Origin: Planctomycetota bacterium
Lineage (GTDB): Bacteria > Planctomycetota > JACOTG01 > JAJDCM01
Reading direction: 5' to 3'
Assembly (NCBI GenBank): GCA_029260825.1
Contig: JAJDCM010000195.1
Span: 1-43,430 of the forward strand
Length of the DNA: 43,430 bases
The position numbers and the translations under genes are program-made. Shown in pieces: positions 35,358-43,430 of the stretch. The notes below the pieces were generated by a model. The model searched no databases, was not told the DNA's origin, and worked only from the letters and a program-made list of their open reading frames with translations. Numbering within the stretch: the stretch's first letter is position 1; each line of letters begins with the position of its first letter.

Positions 35358-37151
35358 TCAAAATGGATGGAAGATCGGCACGAGCACCACCGCGAGTGCC
35401 CAGAACGCGAGGCGTAGCGGCAGGCCGACGACCAGAAAGTCGCGAAAGCGGTAGCCCCCCGGTCCGTAGACCAGCAAGTTCGTCTGATAGCCCATCGGGC
35501 TGAGGAAGGCGGCGGACGCCGCGAACGCTACCGTCATCAGGAACGGTTCTGGCGACACTTCGAACCAGGCGGCACCTCGCACGACAACCGGCACCATGAG
35601 CGCCGCCGCTGCGCCGTTGGAGATCGTGTCGGTAAGGATGGTCGTGATGATGTAAAAGGCAGCGAGTGCCGCGAGCGGGCCGAGGTCGTTGAACAGCGCC
35701 CCCATCCCCTCTGCTGCGTCGCTGGCCAGTCCAACTTGTTCGACGGCGTCACCGAGCGCCAACGAGCCGAACAGCACGGCGAGCACGCCCCAGTCGACGC
35801 TCCCAAAGGCTTCCTGCAGCGTCAGGCAACGGGCCAGAACCAAGCCTGTCGCCACCAGGGCCGCACTGGTGGCAATGTCGAGCCATCCCCCGGCAGCCAG
35901 CAACACGAACACACCGAGACCGGCGAGTGCGACCGGCGCGCGGCCGCGGAGCGCCGGCTTGTGCTCGATGCCTTCGACCAGAATGAAGTCATCCGAGTCG
36001 CGAAGGCTGCGCAGACGCTCGACGCTCCCCTGGACGAGCAGCATGTCGGCTGGCTCGACCACCAGGGCGCCAACTTTCTGGCGCAGGTGATGTCCGTGCC
36101 GCTGCACCGCGACCACCGATATCCCATGGCGGGCGCGCAGACCAATGCGGTCGATGCGCCGTCCAATCACTCGGGAGCGCGGCGGAATGATCAACTCGGC
36201 CAGTGTCGTGTCGACCGCGCGCGTCTCGACGTCGTCTGGTTCAATGCCAGAGAGCAGAGCCGCGTAGCCCTCGTGACTGAGGTCGAGCAATTCTCCCGCC
36301 TTGCCTTTGACGAGCAGTACGTCTGCGACGCGCAGCTTGAGGTCGCTCCGAGGAACAAGTAGAACGCCGTCGCGGATCATCTGAAGCAGCCGGACCCCGG
36401 GTAGACGGGCCTTCAGGTCGTCGAGCGTATGTCCCGCCAGTGACGAGCCGGGTAGAATCTCGGCCTCGGTTACGTAGTCGCGCAGAGTCCCCCGGCTGAG
36501 GGTCATGGACAGTGCGACTCGGTTTGGAAGGAGGCGGTGGCCGACAAGAACCATGTAGGTGATTCCAGTGATGACGAACGCAACGCCGACCGGAGCGAAG
36601 TCCCACAAACCGGGATTGAAGCTGTGCCCTCCGTCAATGTGGGCCACGGCCTTGGCGCCCTGTTCCGCAACCAGGATGTTGGTCGAGGTGCCGATCAGTG
36701 TCGTCATGCCTCCGAAGATGGAAGCGTACGAGAGGGGGATCAGGTAGCGGCTCGGTGGATGCTCGATGCGCTCACACATGCCCAGCACGACCGGGAGGAA
36801 AACCAGCACGACCGCCGTGTTGTTGGTGACGGCGCTGAGCGCGGCCACGATGAGCATGAGGAACGTGAGCGTGCGTCGATGGCCCCGGCTCGCCTGACGT
36901 TCAAAGACCGCCGCGAGGAATCCGAGCGCTCCCGTCCGGGACACCGCGCCAGCGATCACGAACATTGCGCCGACCGCGATCACGGTGGTGTCCGAGGCCT
37001 TCGACCACAGGTTTGCCGGCTCCAGCACTCCCGTCACCACGAGAATGAGAGGAGCCGCCAAGGCTGTCAGCCCCATCGGCACCCACTCGCGGACAAATGC
37101 CACCAGTGCGACCGCGAGCACCACAAGCATAATCGTCTTTTCGTAGGTCAT
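35358..37151 (-). CDS. SLC13-type (DASS) permease with RCK_C domains
   Basis: A 597-residue transporter: membrane helices at about 5-200 and 405-597, with two TrkA-C-like domains between (about 210-300 and 305-390; VTEAEILPGSSLAGHTLDDL and LAELIIPPRSRVIGRRIDRIGL). Family hallmarks are SAVTNNTAVVLVFLPV, FGGMTTLIGTSTNILVAEQG, and TDTISNGAAAALMVPV with SPMGYQTNLLVYGPGGYRF. Relatives carry dicarboxylates, sulfate or are sulfur-limitation permeases; the substrate here is unknown. By eye its codon use is richer in GCG, CGC and CTG than that of its neighbours, a weak hint of separate origin. Confidence 0.93.
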   Translation of the reverse strand: MTYEKTIMLVVLAVALVAFVREWVPMGLTALAAPLILVVTGVLEPANLWSKASDTTVIAVGAMFVIAGAVSRTGALGFLAAVFERQASRGHRRTLTFLMLIVAALSAVTNNTAVVLVFLPVVLGMCERIEHPPSRYLIPLSYASIFGGMTTLIGTSTNILVAEQGAKAVAHIDGGHSFNPGLWDFAPVGVAFVITGITYMVLVGHRLLPNRVALSMTLSRGTLRDYVTEAEILPGSSLAGHTLDDLKARLPGVRLLQMIRDGVLLVPRSDLKLRVADVLLVKGKAGELLDLSHEGYAALLSGIEPDDVETRAVDTTLAELIIPPRSRVIGRRIDRIGLRARHGISVVAVQRHGHHLRQKVGALVVEPADMLLVQGSVERLRSLRDSDDFILVEGIEHKPALRGRAPVALAGLGVFVLLAAGGWLDIATSAALVATGLVLARCLTLQEAFGSVDWGVLAVLFGSLALGDAVEQVGLASDAAEGMGALFNDLGPLAALAAFYIITTILTDTISNGAAAALMVPVVVRGAAWFEVSPEPFLMTVAFAASAAFLSPMGYQTNLLVYGPGGYRFRDFLVVGLPLRLAFWALAVVLVPIFHPF

Positions 37152-37443
37152 CGAATCGCTCGGGAGCTGTCCTCGCTCCTACTACCCGAACCGGGATGTC
37201 GTATCAGATCGGATGCAATGCTTGACCATTTATACCATCCCAGCGCGCTTTGTTGATTGCTCTGACGCGACAGTTTGTTTTGCTCCTTTGAGACACAGTG
37301 GAAGACGTCGGCTCCACCTGCTGCTGAATCCGACAAAATGCAATTTTCTTATTTTCTTCGGAAAGTTCTCTGGAGATGGCCGACTTCTATGTGGACTCGT
37401 GAGAGAGCGCAGGAAAAATTGGCAAACTTCGAGGGAAATATTC

Positions 37444-39382
37444 ATGAGGATTACAGGTTGGTATATCGCCGCTCTGGCGATGATGTTCATTGGCGCCGGA
37501 TCTTCCATTGCCCAGCTTCCGCCGGGAATTCAGGAAAACAGAGCGTTAAATCCAAGTCAGGGCCTGTCGACCATGGACCTTGGGAGGTTGATCGGACTTG
37601 CCGGCCGTGCCGACGGAACCGGAGGGCCGTTTCGAGTCGACTTCTATCAAGGCGGTACGCCAGAGGATGGTGGAGTTGTTGGTGGGGTCGACAATGGCAA
37701 GCGCGGCCTCACCGGACTATCCACATCTCTATTCCTGGACATTCGTGTTACCCGAACTTGTTCGGAACACCGCGCCGGTTGCGATTTATCCCATGATTAC
37801 TGACGAGGACGCTGAAGATGAGCTTCGCCTTTTCGCGAGGATCTTCAACGGGAAAGAGACGATTCGGGCCACCGGCATTTCGACTCGATTTGGGCTCGAT
37901 GTCGAGGAAATGTTTGATCCCGTCAACCTTGCTTCGTGGGAAGACGTGCGGGGTCTCATTGATGTCTTTGAGTTCGGTCAAAACTACATCGCAGACGTTA
38001 CTCTGGAGCCGCTGTCCTCTCAACAGCCTCCCGTTATCAAGTGCGATTCCTTCTTTTTTGACGTTCTCGATCTCATCGTTGCTGAAGGAAAGATCCTTGA
38101 TATCGAGACTTTAGGAGCGGGTGGCGGATGCGATCCAACGCTCACCGGGATCAAGGCTGGTCGGAGGACCACGGCAAAGCTTCACGCGATCGTTTGGTAC
38201 TTCGAGGATCGCGACCTCGATATTTCTGACTATGTTGAGATCAGTGTCGATGGCCCGGTCCGAGCTTTGGTCAACGACGGGAAGGGTGACTGTGATCCGG
38301 GCATTTTGGTTGTCGAGGCGGTAGATTCATTTCTCGACTACGTGGCCCATGTTCGTCAAGAGAACAGTTTTGGCAATCTTCCCCCGTTTACGGATGTGCC
38401 GCAGTGTGAGAATCTCGATGGAGGACTGTTCGATGAGAACCTGGGGATTCACCCCGACCTTCGGGTGAACATAATTTCGAACTACGTGAACTGGAACGCG
38501 AGCTTTCCAGATGAGGAAAACGAATCCATTCTCATTTCCTCTTGGGCCGGATTTGACGATGCGGGGGCGATTGGCCCTCCCTTCGGTGACTACGCCGAGG
38601 TGCTCGAGCTCATCTATGAGCGAGGTGCTTTGGAGAATCCTCCTTACGTTCCTTCTCGGATCATTGCGGATGCACCGGGGGATATTAATGATGGTGAGCA
38701 CTCTCCTGTAGAGGTTGCGGATCAACCCTTCTATGAGAAGCTGCGCCTGCTTGCACTTTTTGCCACGAATCACGGGTCTGGCTACCATGTGTTCATCAAT
38801 CACTCGGCCTGGGGGCGGGCGGAGGTCAATCCGCTCAGTGCTCCTCCGCCAAACGTCGAATCGTGTACCCAGCTCGCGATTTGTGAAGAGAACTACCAGA
38901 TTGAAACACTCGAGTCATTTGAGACCTACCTGGACAAGGTCGGCCTACCTTCTGTCGTTTCTTTCAGTAGCTGGCACCAGAATCCAAAGACGTGGGGACC
39001 TCCGTCCGTTCAGTATTCCCACCTGGATACCGCCTATCAGGTTTTCCTGGCCGCGAATAGAAGTCCGCGCGGACAGATCTTTGAGTTGGATGGAAACGGA
39101 GACCTGAGCGGCTTTGCGGCCGATCCTGATGACATCTTGAAGCCAGTACAAGTCTCTCTCTACGGACAGAGGCTCGGGGACCCGGGAGTGACTCTTCTGC
39201 AAACCTTGACCGCGGACATTTTGGATCAGCGAATTGCTGACGACTTTGGGATCAACAAGGCGCACGGGTATCTCTTCGCAGTTCCCGCCGCATTTCAGGC
39301 CTCGGGTACGGCGTTAATGGTTCATGCAACCGACCCGGAGTTTCCTCAAGTCACAACGGTGAGTAGTCTGATTGTGCCGTAG
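37444..39382 (+). pseudogene. Secreted protein of unknown function, interrupted by a frameshift
   Basis: ATG 37444 (GAGGG 8 nt upstream) begins a signal peptide (ITGWYIAALAMMFIGAGSSIAQ) followed by LPPGIQENRALNPSQGLSTMDL. That frame ends at 37803. The downstream frame opens after the stop at 37589-37591 and continues to 39382 with clearly protein-like sequence (SPDYPHLYSWTFVLPELV, SILISSWAGFDDAGAIGPPFGDY, LRLLALFATNHGSGYHVFINHSAWGR). So the reading frame changes once between about 37592 and 37730. The final 85 residues (VQVSLYGQRLGDPGVTLLQT... GINKAHGYLFAVP) resemble beta-sandwich modules seen at the ends of other secreted proteins. Function unknown. A real mutation or a one-base sequence error are both possible. 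Confidence 0.72.
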
Positions 39383-39410
39383 ATCGTTGATCTGACATAG
39401 ACCGACATTC

Positions 39411-39460
39411 CCCGCCTTTGCTCTTGGAGCGAAGGCGGGTGCTCTCCTCGGTTTTTTTTT
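39411..39460 (+). terminator. Strong stem-loop terminator
   Basis: A 13-bp stem with one G-T pair (CCCGCCTTTGCTC / GAGCGAAGGCGGG) and a 3-nt loop at 39411-39439, then nine T at 39452-39460. The T-run begins 12 nt after the stem, farther than usual. It ends transcription of the frameshifted gene. Confidence 0.75.
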
Positions 39461-39542
39461 CTGGATACTCCTGGCCCGCTCCCCCGATACACCTGATTAT
39501 GCGCAATGTTTTGCTTGAGAGGATTATACTCCGGAGTTAGGA

Positions 39543-39562
39543 TCAGATTCAATTGAATCTGA
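39543..39562. promoter_or_regulatory. Perfect 20-bp palindrome upstream of the Ca-loop repeat gene
   Basis: TCAGATTCAATTGAATCTGA, 10-bp arms without a spacer, about 110 bp before ATG 39672 in an AT-rich stretch. Its symmetry and position suit an operator; no regulator can be named. Confidence 0.45.
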
Positions 39563-39671
39563 GCTGTTCTCCCTCCACGTCGGAAGACGAGGGTGGGCAC
39601 TTATCATCGATGCCTCGGGGTTGTCAGAGCCCGATCAGTGAGTACTTTTTTTCGTGCATCAGGAGGTTGTC

Positions 39672-41936
39672 ATGACGAAACAGGCTTCGATCCGATCCCT
39701 TCTCATTCTTCTCGCGTTCGCTTTCATCTCCCTTTGTGCCGTCGAGGACACGTTAGCGCAGCCCCGACTGATCCATTCCTACACGAACCTTGGAACCCAC
39801 GGCAGTGTTCACGAGCTCAAGAATGGTGTGGCCGTCTTCACTCTCTTTGAGTCTTTCGAAGAGAATGGAGACCTCAACGGTGACGGGGACACGGACGATG
39901 TTGTCTTCCACCTCTACGATTTTCAGGGAAAGGAGTTCACCAACCTTGGGATCTCCGGGGGATCCCACTTGTTTGTCGGGAACGGGATCCTCTTCCGACA
40001 ACGAGGTGATGATAGGTTGTTCCATTATCGTCCTGAAACCGGGACCCTGACCGACCTCGAGCATTCGGGAAACGGATGGTCAGATCGTGGCGACGTTTTC
40101 GTCGTCTGGACCCGGGAGAGCGACGAGGGGGCCGACCTGAACGGCGATGGCGATCAAGAAGACTTCGTTCTCCAGGTTCTTGACTTGACGACTCCGGCTC
40201 TTCGCAATCTTCGGGTTGCCGTCAACCGCCTCGAGGCTGTCGTCGACGGAGATCTCGTTGCCTTTCGCGTTCTCGAAGCGGACCAGGGAGAAGATCTGAA
40301 CGGAGACGGGGATATGCTGGATCCGGTTCTCCATGTTTTCGATGGGACGACTGGTGTCTTGACCAATGTCGGTCTCCACGTCTTGCGAGCGGCGGTACAG
40401 GATGATTTCGTCGCGTTTCAGGTTCCGGAAATGGGCGCCATGGCCGACCTGAATGGAGACGGAGATCTGCACGACCGGATCCTCCACGTCTACGATCGGA
40501 CGACAGAGACGACCACGAACCTTGGCATCGCAGAGCCTCCAGGTCATCAACCCCTGGTGTCTGGTGACGTGGTGTACGGACTGCTATCGGAAGAGGGGGG
40601 TGGCCTCGACGCCAACGGGGACGGAGATCTCGATGACAACGTCCTACAGGTCGTTCATCCACGAGCGGGCATCTCTCTCAACGTGGGCGTAGCGCTTGGC
40701 GCTCTTCCCGTCCACACAACTCCCGAACGAGCCTTTGCTTCCGTTTCCGAGCAGGACCAGGGCATCGTTGATCTCAATGGAGACGGCGACAAAATGGACA
40801 TGGTGCTCGCCCAGATCGACAGTGTAACCGGGGAATGGTTCAACCTTGGCATTGCGGCGGAGATCGTTTCAGCGAACCAGAGTGACCGGGTGATCGCGAA
40901 TGACCGGGTTCTCAGCTTCTTGGTGCCCGAGTACGGCCAGGCCGGCATTGATCTCACCGGGGATGGGGATACTCTTGACAAGGTACTCCACCTGTATCGG
41001 CTCGACAGGGAAGAGATTCAGAACCTGGGAGTCGGCGGGATTGGCATCTGGCCCGCACCGACCGGCGAGCTTATTTTGCTTTCGGACAACCTGGTTGTCT
41101 TTTCTATCGCCGAGTCTTTTCACGGATCCGATCTTGATGGCGATGGAGATGCCGAAGACTACGTTGGCGCCTACTACGATCTGGAGTTGAATGCCCTTCG
41201 CATGCTTGAGGGGGCCAGGGGGTCAAGTGATATGGCCGAATATCAGGTCTCGGGAGACAACATTCGAGTGAAGGGAGAGGCCACACTTCTTCACGATACT
41301 GTTTCTTACCTGAGTACATCCATCCAGACGAGTTCATTGCGCCAGATCGAGATGGAAGAAACGAACGTTGCCATGGGGATCTCGGAGCCCGGGCGCATTG
41401 ACCTGAACGGCAACGGACGCTTCGAAGATCGGGTCATCGGTATCGGGAGGTTGCGTGCTCCCTGGGAGGGAACGGTGAACGCGGGAAGCGGGGAAGTCAC
41501 TGCCGTTTTGCAGATCAATGGTGAAACCAGGAGGGTCGAGACACCCGTTCGTACGCCGCTGACCGTGCGCCTCGAGGATCCACCTGCCGGGCCGGGAAGA
41601 TATGTTCTCTGGGGCTGGGCATCGCTTCCCACCGGGCCCTTTGCCCTGACGCACGGAGGAGCGGTCTTGGGGTTTGCGGTTCTCCCGACACCTCTCCATC
41701 CCGGATCGGGCCCCCAGCCCATCATTTGTCTGCGGAGTTCGAGCTTGCCCAAGGAAGTCTGTATGGGGGCAAACGGTCGGGTCGGTCCCGCCCAAACACC
41801 CGTCAGTCTTCTACGCAGCAACGGCTTTGCGCATCCCGTGACCTTGACTCTTCAGGCCGTAATGGAGGATGGCTTCGCAGGAAATCCGAGCGGCTGGAGT
41901 GTGAGTAATGCGGTCACGGTACGGGTGGTGGATTAG
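39672..41936 (+). CDS. Secreted repeat protein with DxNGDGDxxD Ca-loops and shared C-terminal module
   Basis: 754 residues. AGGAGG at 39661-39666 sets the start at ATG 39672. A signal peptide (LLILLAFAFISLCAVEDTLA) is followed by eight to nine repeats of about 60-66 residues, from about residue 60 to 600. Each has a strand (DDFVAFQVPE), a D-x-N-G-D-G-D-x-x-D loop (DLNGDGDMLDPVLHVFDGTT) and N-L/V-G. The loop matches a Ca-binding site of the EF-hand/dockerin type; the array may form a beta-propeller. The last 155 residues (EGTVNAGSGEVTAVLQING to NPSGWSVSNAVTVRVVD) match the C-terminus of the FG-GAP protein at 6985-8613. A broken paralogue lies at 6020-6785. Ligand and anchor unknown. Confidence 0.88.
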   Translation: MTKQASIRSLLILLAFAFISLCAVEDTLAQPRLIHSYTNLGTHGSVHELKNGVAVFTLFESFEENGDLNGDGDTDDVVFHLYDFQGKEFTNLGISGGSHLFVGNGILFRQRGDDRLFHYRPETGTLTDLEHSGNGWSDRGDVFVVWTRESDEGADLNGDGDQEDFVLQVLDLTTPALRNLRVAVNRLEAVVDGDLVAFRVLEADQGEDLNGDGDMLDPVLHVFDGTTGVLTNVGLHVLRAAVQDDFVAFQVPEMGAMADLNGDGDLHDRILHVYDRTTETTTNLGIAEPPGHQPLVSGDVVYGLLSEEGGGLDANGDGDLDDNVLQVVHPRAGISLNVGVALGALPVHTTPERAFASVSEQDQGIVDLNGDGDKMDMVLAQIDSVTGEWFNLGIAAEIVSANQSDRVIANDRVLSFLVPEYGQAGIDLTGDGDTLDKVLHLYRLDREEIQNLGVGGIGIWPAPTGELILLSDNLVVFSIAESFHGSDLDGDGDAEDYVGAYYDLELNALRMLEGARGSSDMAEYQVSGDNIRVKGEATLLHDTVSYLSTSIQTSSLRQIEMEETNVAMGISEPGRIDLNGNGRFEDRVIGIGRLRAPWEGTVNAGSGEVTAVLQINGETRRVETPVRTPLTVRLEDPPAGPGRYVLWGWASLPTGPFALTHGGAVLGFAVLPTPLHPGSGPQPIICLRSSSLPKEVCMGANGRVGPAQTPVSLLRSNGFAHPVTLTLQAVMEDGFAGNPSGWSVSNAVTVRVVD

Positions 41937-41957
41937 CGCTCGAGGGAGGCTCAGTTT

Positions 41958-42920
41958 TCAATACTGAATTTTCCACACAAGACCGAGGCTCCAGCCAGTC
42001 ACATCATCTCCGATCGAGTACGAGCCACCGACACCAATCTGGGAAACGTAAGGCAAGCTATCCGTTGTGTCCAGGAAGACGTCAAGCTTGAAGTCGAAAT
42101 AGCCGTTGGTGTTCAATCCTTTTTCCACATCACCCACGAACTGAACCCTCTCGATGGCGGGCCTGATGTGGAGGGGCTGGTTGAAGACGGCGAATCCTAG
42201 CGGGCCTTCCGTTGAAGCTTGCAGGTGGAAGACACCCGAGTTCGTCTGGAAATTCGTCACGTCGTCGCGCTGGGATACGAGCCATGTTGCAAGATAAGTC
42301 GCTCGTGCGGATAGGGTCGTGTTGAAGTCCCCAGCCGGCGACAAGAAGTGGGTGGTTTCGAGGGTCGGCACCGCCGAAACGGTCTCGATGGTCCAGTCGA
42401 ACAGTCTTCCTCTGAAGGATTCCAGAGCAGCCTGGATCGTTGTGTCTCCCGAGAGGTCGTTTTCTGTTTGATTGTAGGCAACACTGAGTCCGGGAGAGAG
42501 GGTCCAGTGCTCGTTGATGTCCACATGAACGCCACCACCCAGAGTTGCTCCGCTTGATCGAGTCTTGAGCTTACTCTTCTGGAAGCCAGGTCCGGCACGT
42601 CCCGTCTCGGTCGCCACGAGATACCCGACGCTGCCCTGGAAATAGGGTCGATACTCGGTATTCCAGTCGCCGTCTTCGGGTTCCATTCGAGGAGGAGTCC
42701 AACCGAAGGGTAGACGCCAGAAATCTATGTCCACGTCGTCCGGAAACTCGAAGGACCCGGCCCGGATGCCCGGATCGTTGGAGAGGACCAGAAAAGCATC
42801 TATTGTCTGAGCAACCGCCCGATCGACCCGGTTGGCGAGCGCATCCGGTTGTGCTGAGAGAGGGGCGGTTGCAAGCGGGATGAGAAGAGAGACGGCCAGG
42901 ACGAGTGTCGTACGACGCAT
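41958..42920 (-). CDS. Outer-membrane beta-barrel protein (solitary autotransporter-barrel-like)
   Basis: 320 residues with a signal peptide (TTLVLAVSLLIPLATAPLSAQ). After a short helical part (ANRVDRAVAQTIDAFLVLS) come repeated amphipathic strands: YRPYFQGSVGYLVATE, GATLGGGVHVDINEHWTLSPGLSVAYNQ, TLSARATYLATWLVSQ, SQIGVGGSYSIG, GWSLGLVWKIQY. The sequence resembles the stand-alone autotransporter-type barrel family, without a passenger domain. The end KIQY gives an aromatic terminus suited to outer-membrane insertion. Function unknown. It is convergent with the Ca-loop repeat gene. Confidence 0.72.
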   Translation of the reverse strand: MRRTTLVLAVSLLIPLATAPLSAQPDALANRVDRAVAQTIDAFLVLSNDPGIRAGSFEFPDDVDIDFWRLPFGWTPPRMEPEDGDWNTEYRPYFQGSVGYLVATETGRAGPGFQKSKLKTRSSGATLGGGVHVDINEHWTLSPGLSVAYNQTENDLSGDTTIQAALESFRGRLFDWTIETVSAVPTLETTHFLSPAGDFNTTLSARATYLATWLVSQRDDVTNFQTNSGVFHLQASTEGPLGFAVFNQPLHIRPAIERVQFVGDVEKGLNTNGYFDFKLDVFLDTTDSLPYVSQIGVGGSYSIGDDVTGWSLGLVWKIQY

Positions 42921-43421
42921 AGGATTTGCCTCGAGTGGTTGGTTTCAGGGGGCTTCTGGAGTTTCTGGAGAATTGAAGAAGAGATTGTTTGTCTAGATCC
43001 GTGTCCTGAGTCCTCGACCCGGAGGCGTACTTCTGGTCTATTTTTTGGAATGCTAGCCCGGCCGTTTCACGATGTCGAGGCAAAATTCGTCCTTTCTCGC
43101 GATCAACACGAGCCACTTGCTCTGCGGAACCCCAGGATCCGAATCCGCTGTTTGAACCGTGGATTTGGTGCTGATCGGCACTTCCACCTCCGATGTTCGG
43201 GAAGGGGGGTCAGAAGGCGGCGAGCCCCCGACCTGGCTTAAAGCGAACCCCTCCAACCCATTGAATGCATCACACTCTCTGGACGGATCCCTTGCGTTTT
43301 TTTGGCACGGTACATGCAATTACATTCACCTCGTTGAGCATTGGCCTTCGATGGGTTGCATGGCCTTGCGTGCGCAAGGACAACCGGGTCGGATGCCAGA
43401 AAAAGCTTGGAGGGTTGATTC
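42921..43421. other. 500-bp intergenic region at the right edge
   Basis: No gene is supported. An 88-codon minus-strand frame (43053-43319) is open, but it runs through the sigma-54 promoter and has no ribosome site. The region must carry the promoter of the beta-barrel gene and holds the sigma-54 promoter of the edge gene. Confidence 0.45.
43303..43318 (+). promoter_or_regulatory. Sigma-54 (RpoN) promoter, -24/-12
   Basis: TGGCACG-GTAC-ATGCA at 43303-43318. Against the consensus TGGCACG-N4-TTGCA only one base differs, and the GG (43304-43305) and GC (43316-43317) have the required spacing. Transcription would start near 43329, about 90 bp before the ATG at 43422. Confidence 0.75.
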
Positions 43422-43430
43422 ATGGTGGCA
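43422..43430 (+). CDS. First codons of a gene cut by the right edge
   Basis: ATG GTG GCA at 43422-43430, preceded by GGAGGG (43409-43414) with 7 nt spacing, and downstream of a sigma-54 promoter. Only three codons are visible, so the product cannot be named. Confidence 0.55.

Noticed and set aside
41951-41967. Weak hairpin TCAGT...ACTGA between the Ca-loop gene and the barrel gene
   Set aside because: The stem has only five base pairs and overlaps the barrel stop codon; too weak to call a terminator.
43053-43319. An 88-codon minus-strand frame
   Set aside because: It covers a near-consensus sigma-54 promoter, lacks a ribosome site and is not recognised as a protein.

Overview
The window looks like a chromosomal segment of a high-GC, Gram-negative bacterium, most consistent with Planctomycetota or a close environmental relative. 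The evidence is family-based: two eukaryote-like Ser/Thr kinases with a membrane anchor and TPR tail, an ECF sigma factor of the type planctomycetes pair with such kinases, FG-GAP and Ca-loop repeat proteins with signal peptides, a secreted M12B-type metalloprotease, several outer-membrane porins and a Cys-rich TusA-like protein. No rRNA, tRNA, CRISPR array or intact insertion sequence was seen, so the assignment is an inference.

Layout. 1-1533 (-): kinase cut by the left edge. 1659-5972 (+): a nitric-oxide response group (NsrR-type operator, truncated haemoglobin, ferredoxin-NAD(P)H reductase, NsrR-like repressor), then an FMN glutamate-synthase-like protein and a GAF-like/nucleotidyltransferase fusion. 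6020-10480 (-): three exported proteins in a row (metalloprotease, FG-GAP protein, and a broken Ca-loop repeat gene) that share related C-terminal ends. 10962-15701: vanadium-type haloperoxidase and alginate-export-type porin (+), with a convergent di-haem cytochrome (-). 15992-18948: a sulfur-transfer region made of a Cys-rich TusA-like protein (+) and the tight operon DsrE -> TusA-OsmC fusion -> core methionine synthase (-). 19033-24355 (-): transglutaminase-like protein and coiled-coil porin, then a NarL-type response regulator and sensor kinase. 24639-26251 (+): small lipoprotein and an orphan PhnD-like binding protein. 26169-30451 (-): RND efflux pump and its lipoprotein adaptor. 30546-31436 (-): diadenylate cyclase. 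31835-35316 (+): ECF sigma factor overlapping a kinase-TPR gene. 35358-37151 (-): SLC13-type transporter. 37444-42920: secreted proteins (one frameshifted, one with eight to nine Ca-loop repeats) and a beta-barrel protein. At the right edge a good sigma-54 promoter precedes the first codons of a gene running out of the window.

The strongest functional units are the NsrR-controlled NO detoxification operon, the DsrE/TusA-OsmC/MetE cassette bordered by related palindromes, and the secreted proteins that end in the same C-terminal module after very different N-terminal regions. Two exported-protein genes are broken by frame changes. One of these looks like an out-of-frame internal deletion; the other may be a real mutation or a sequence error.
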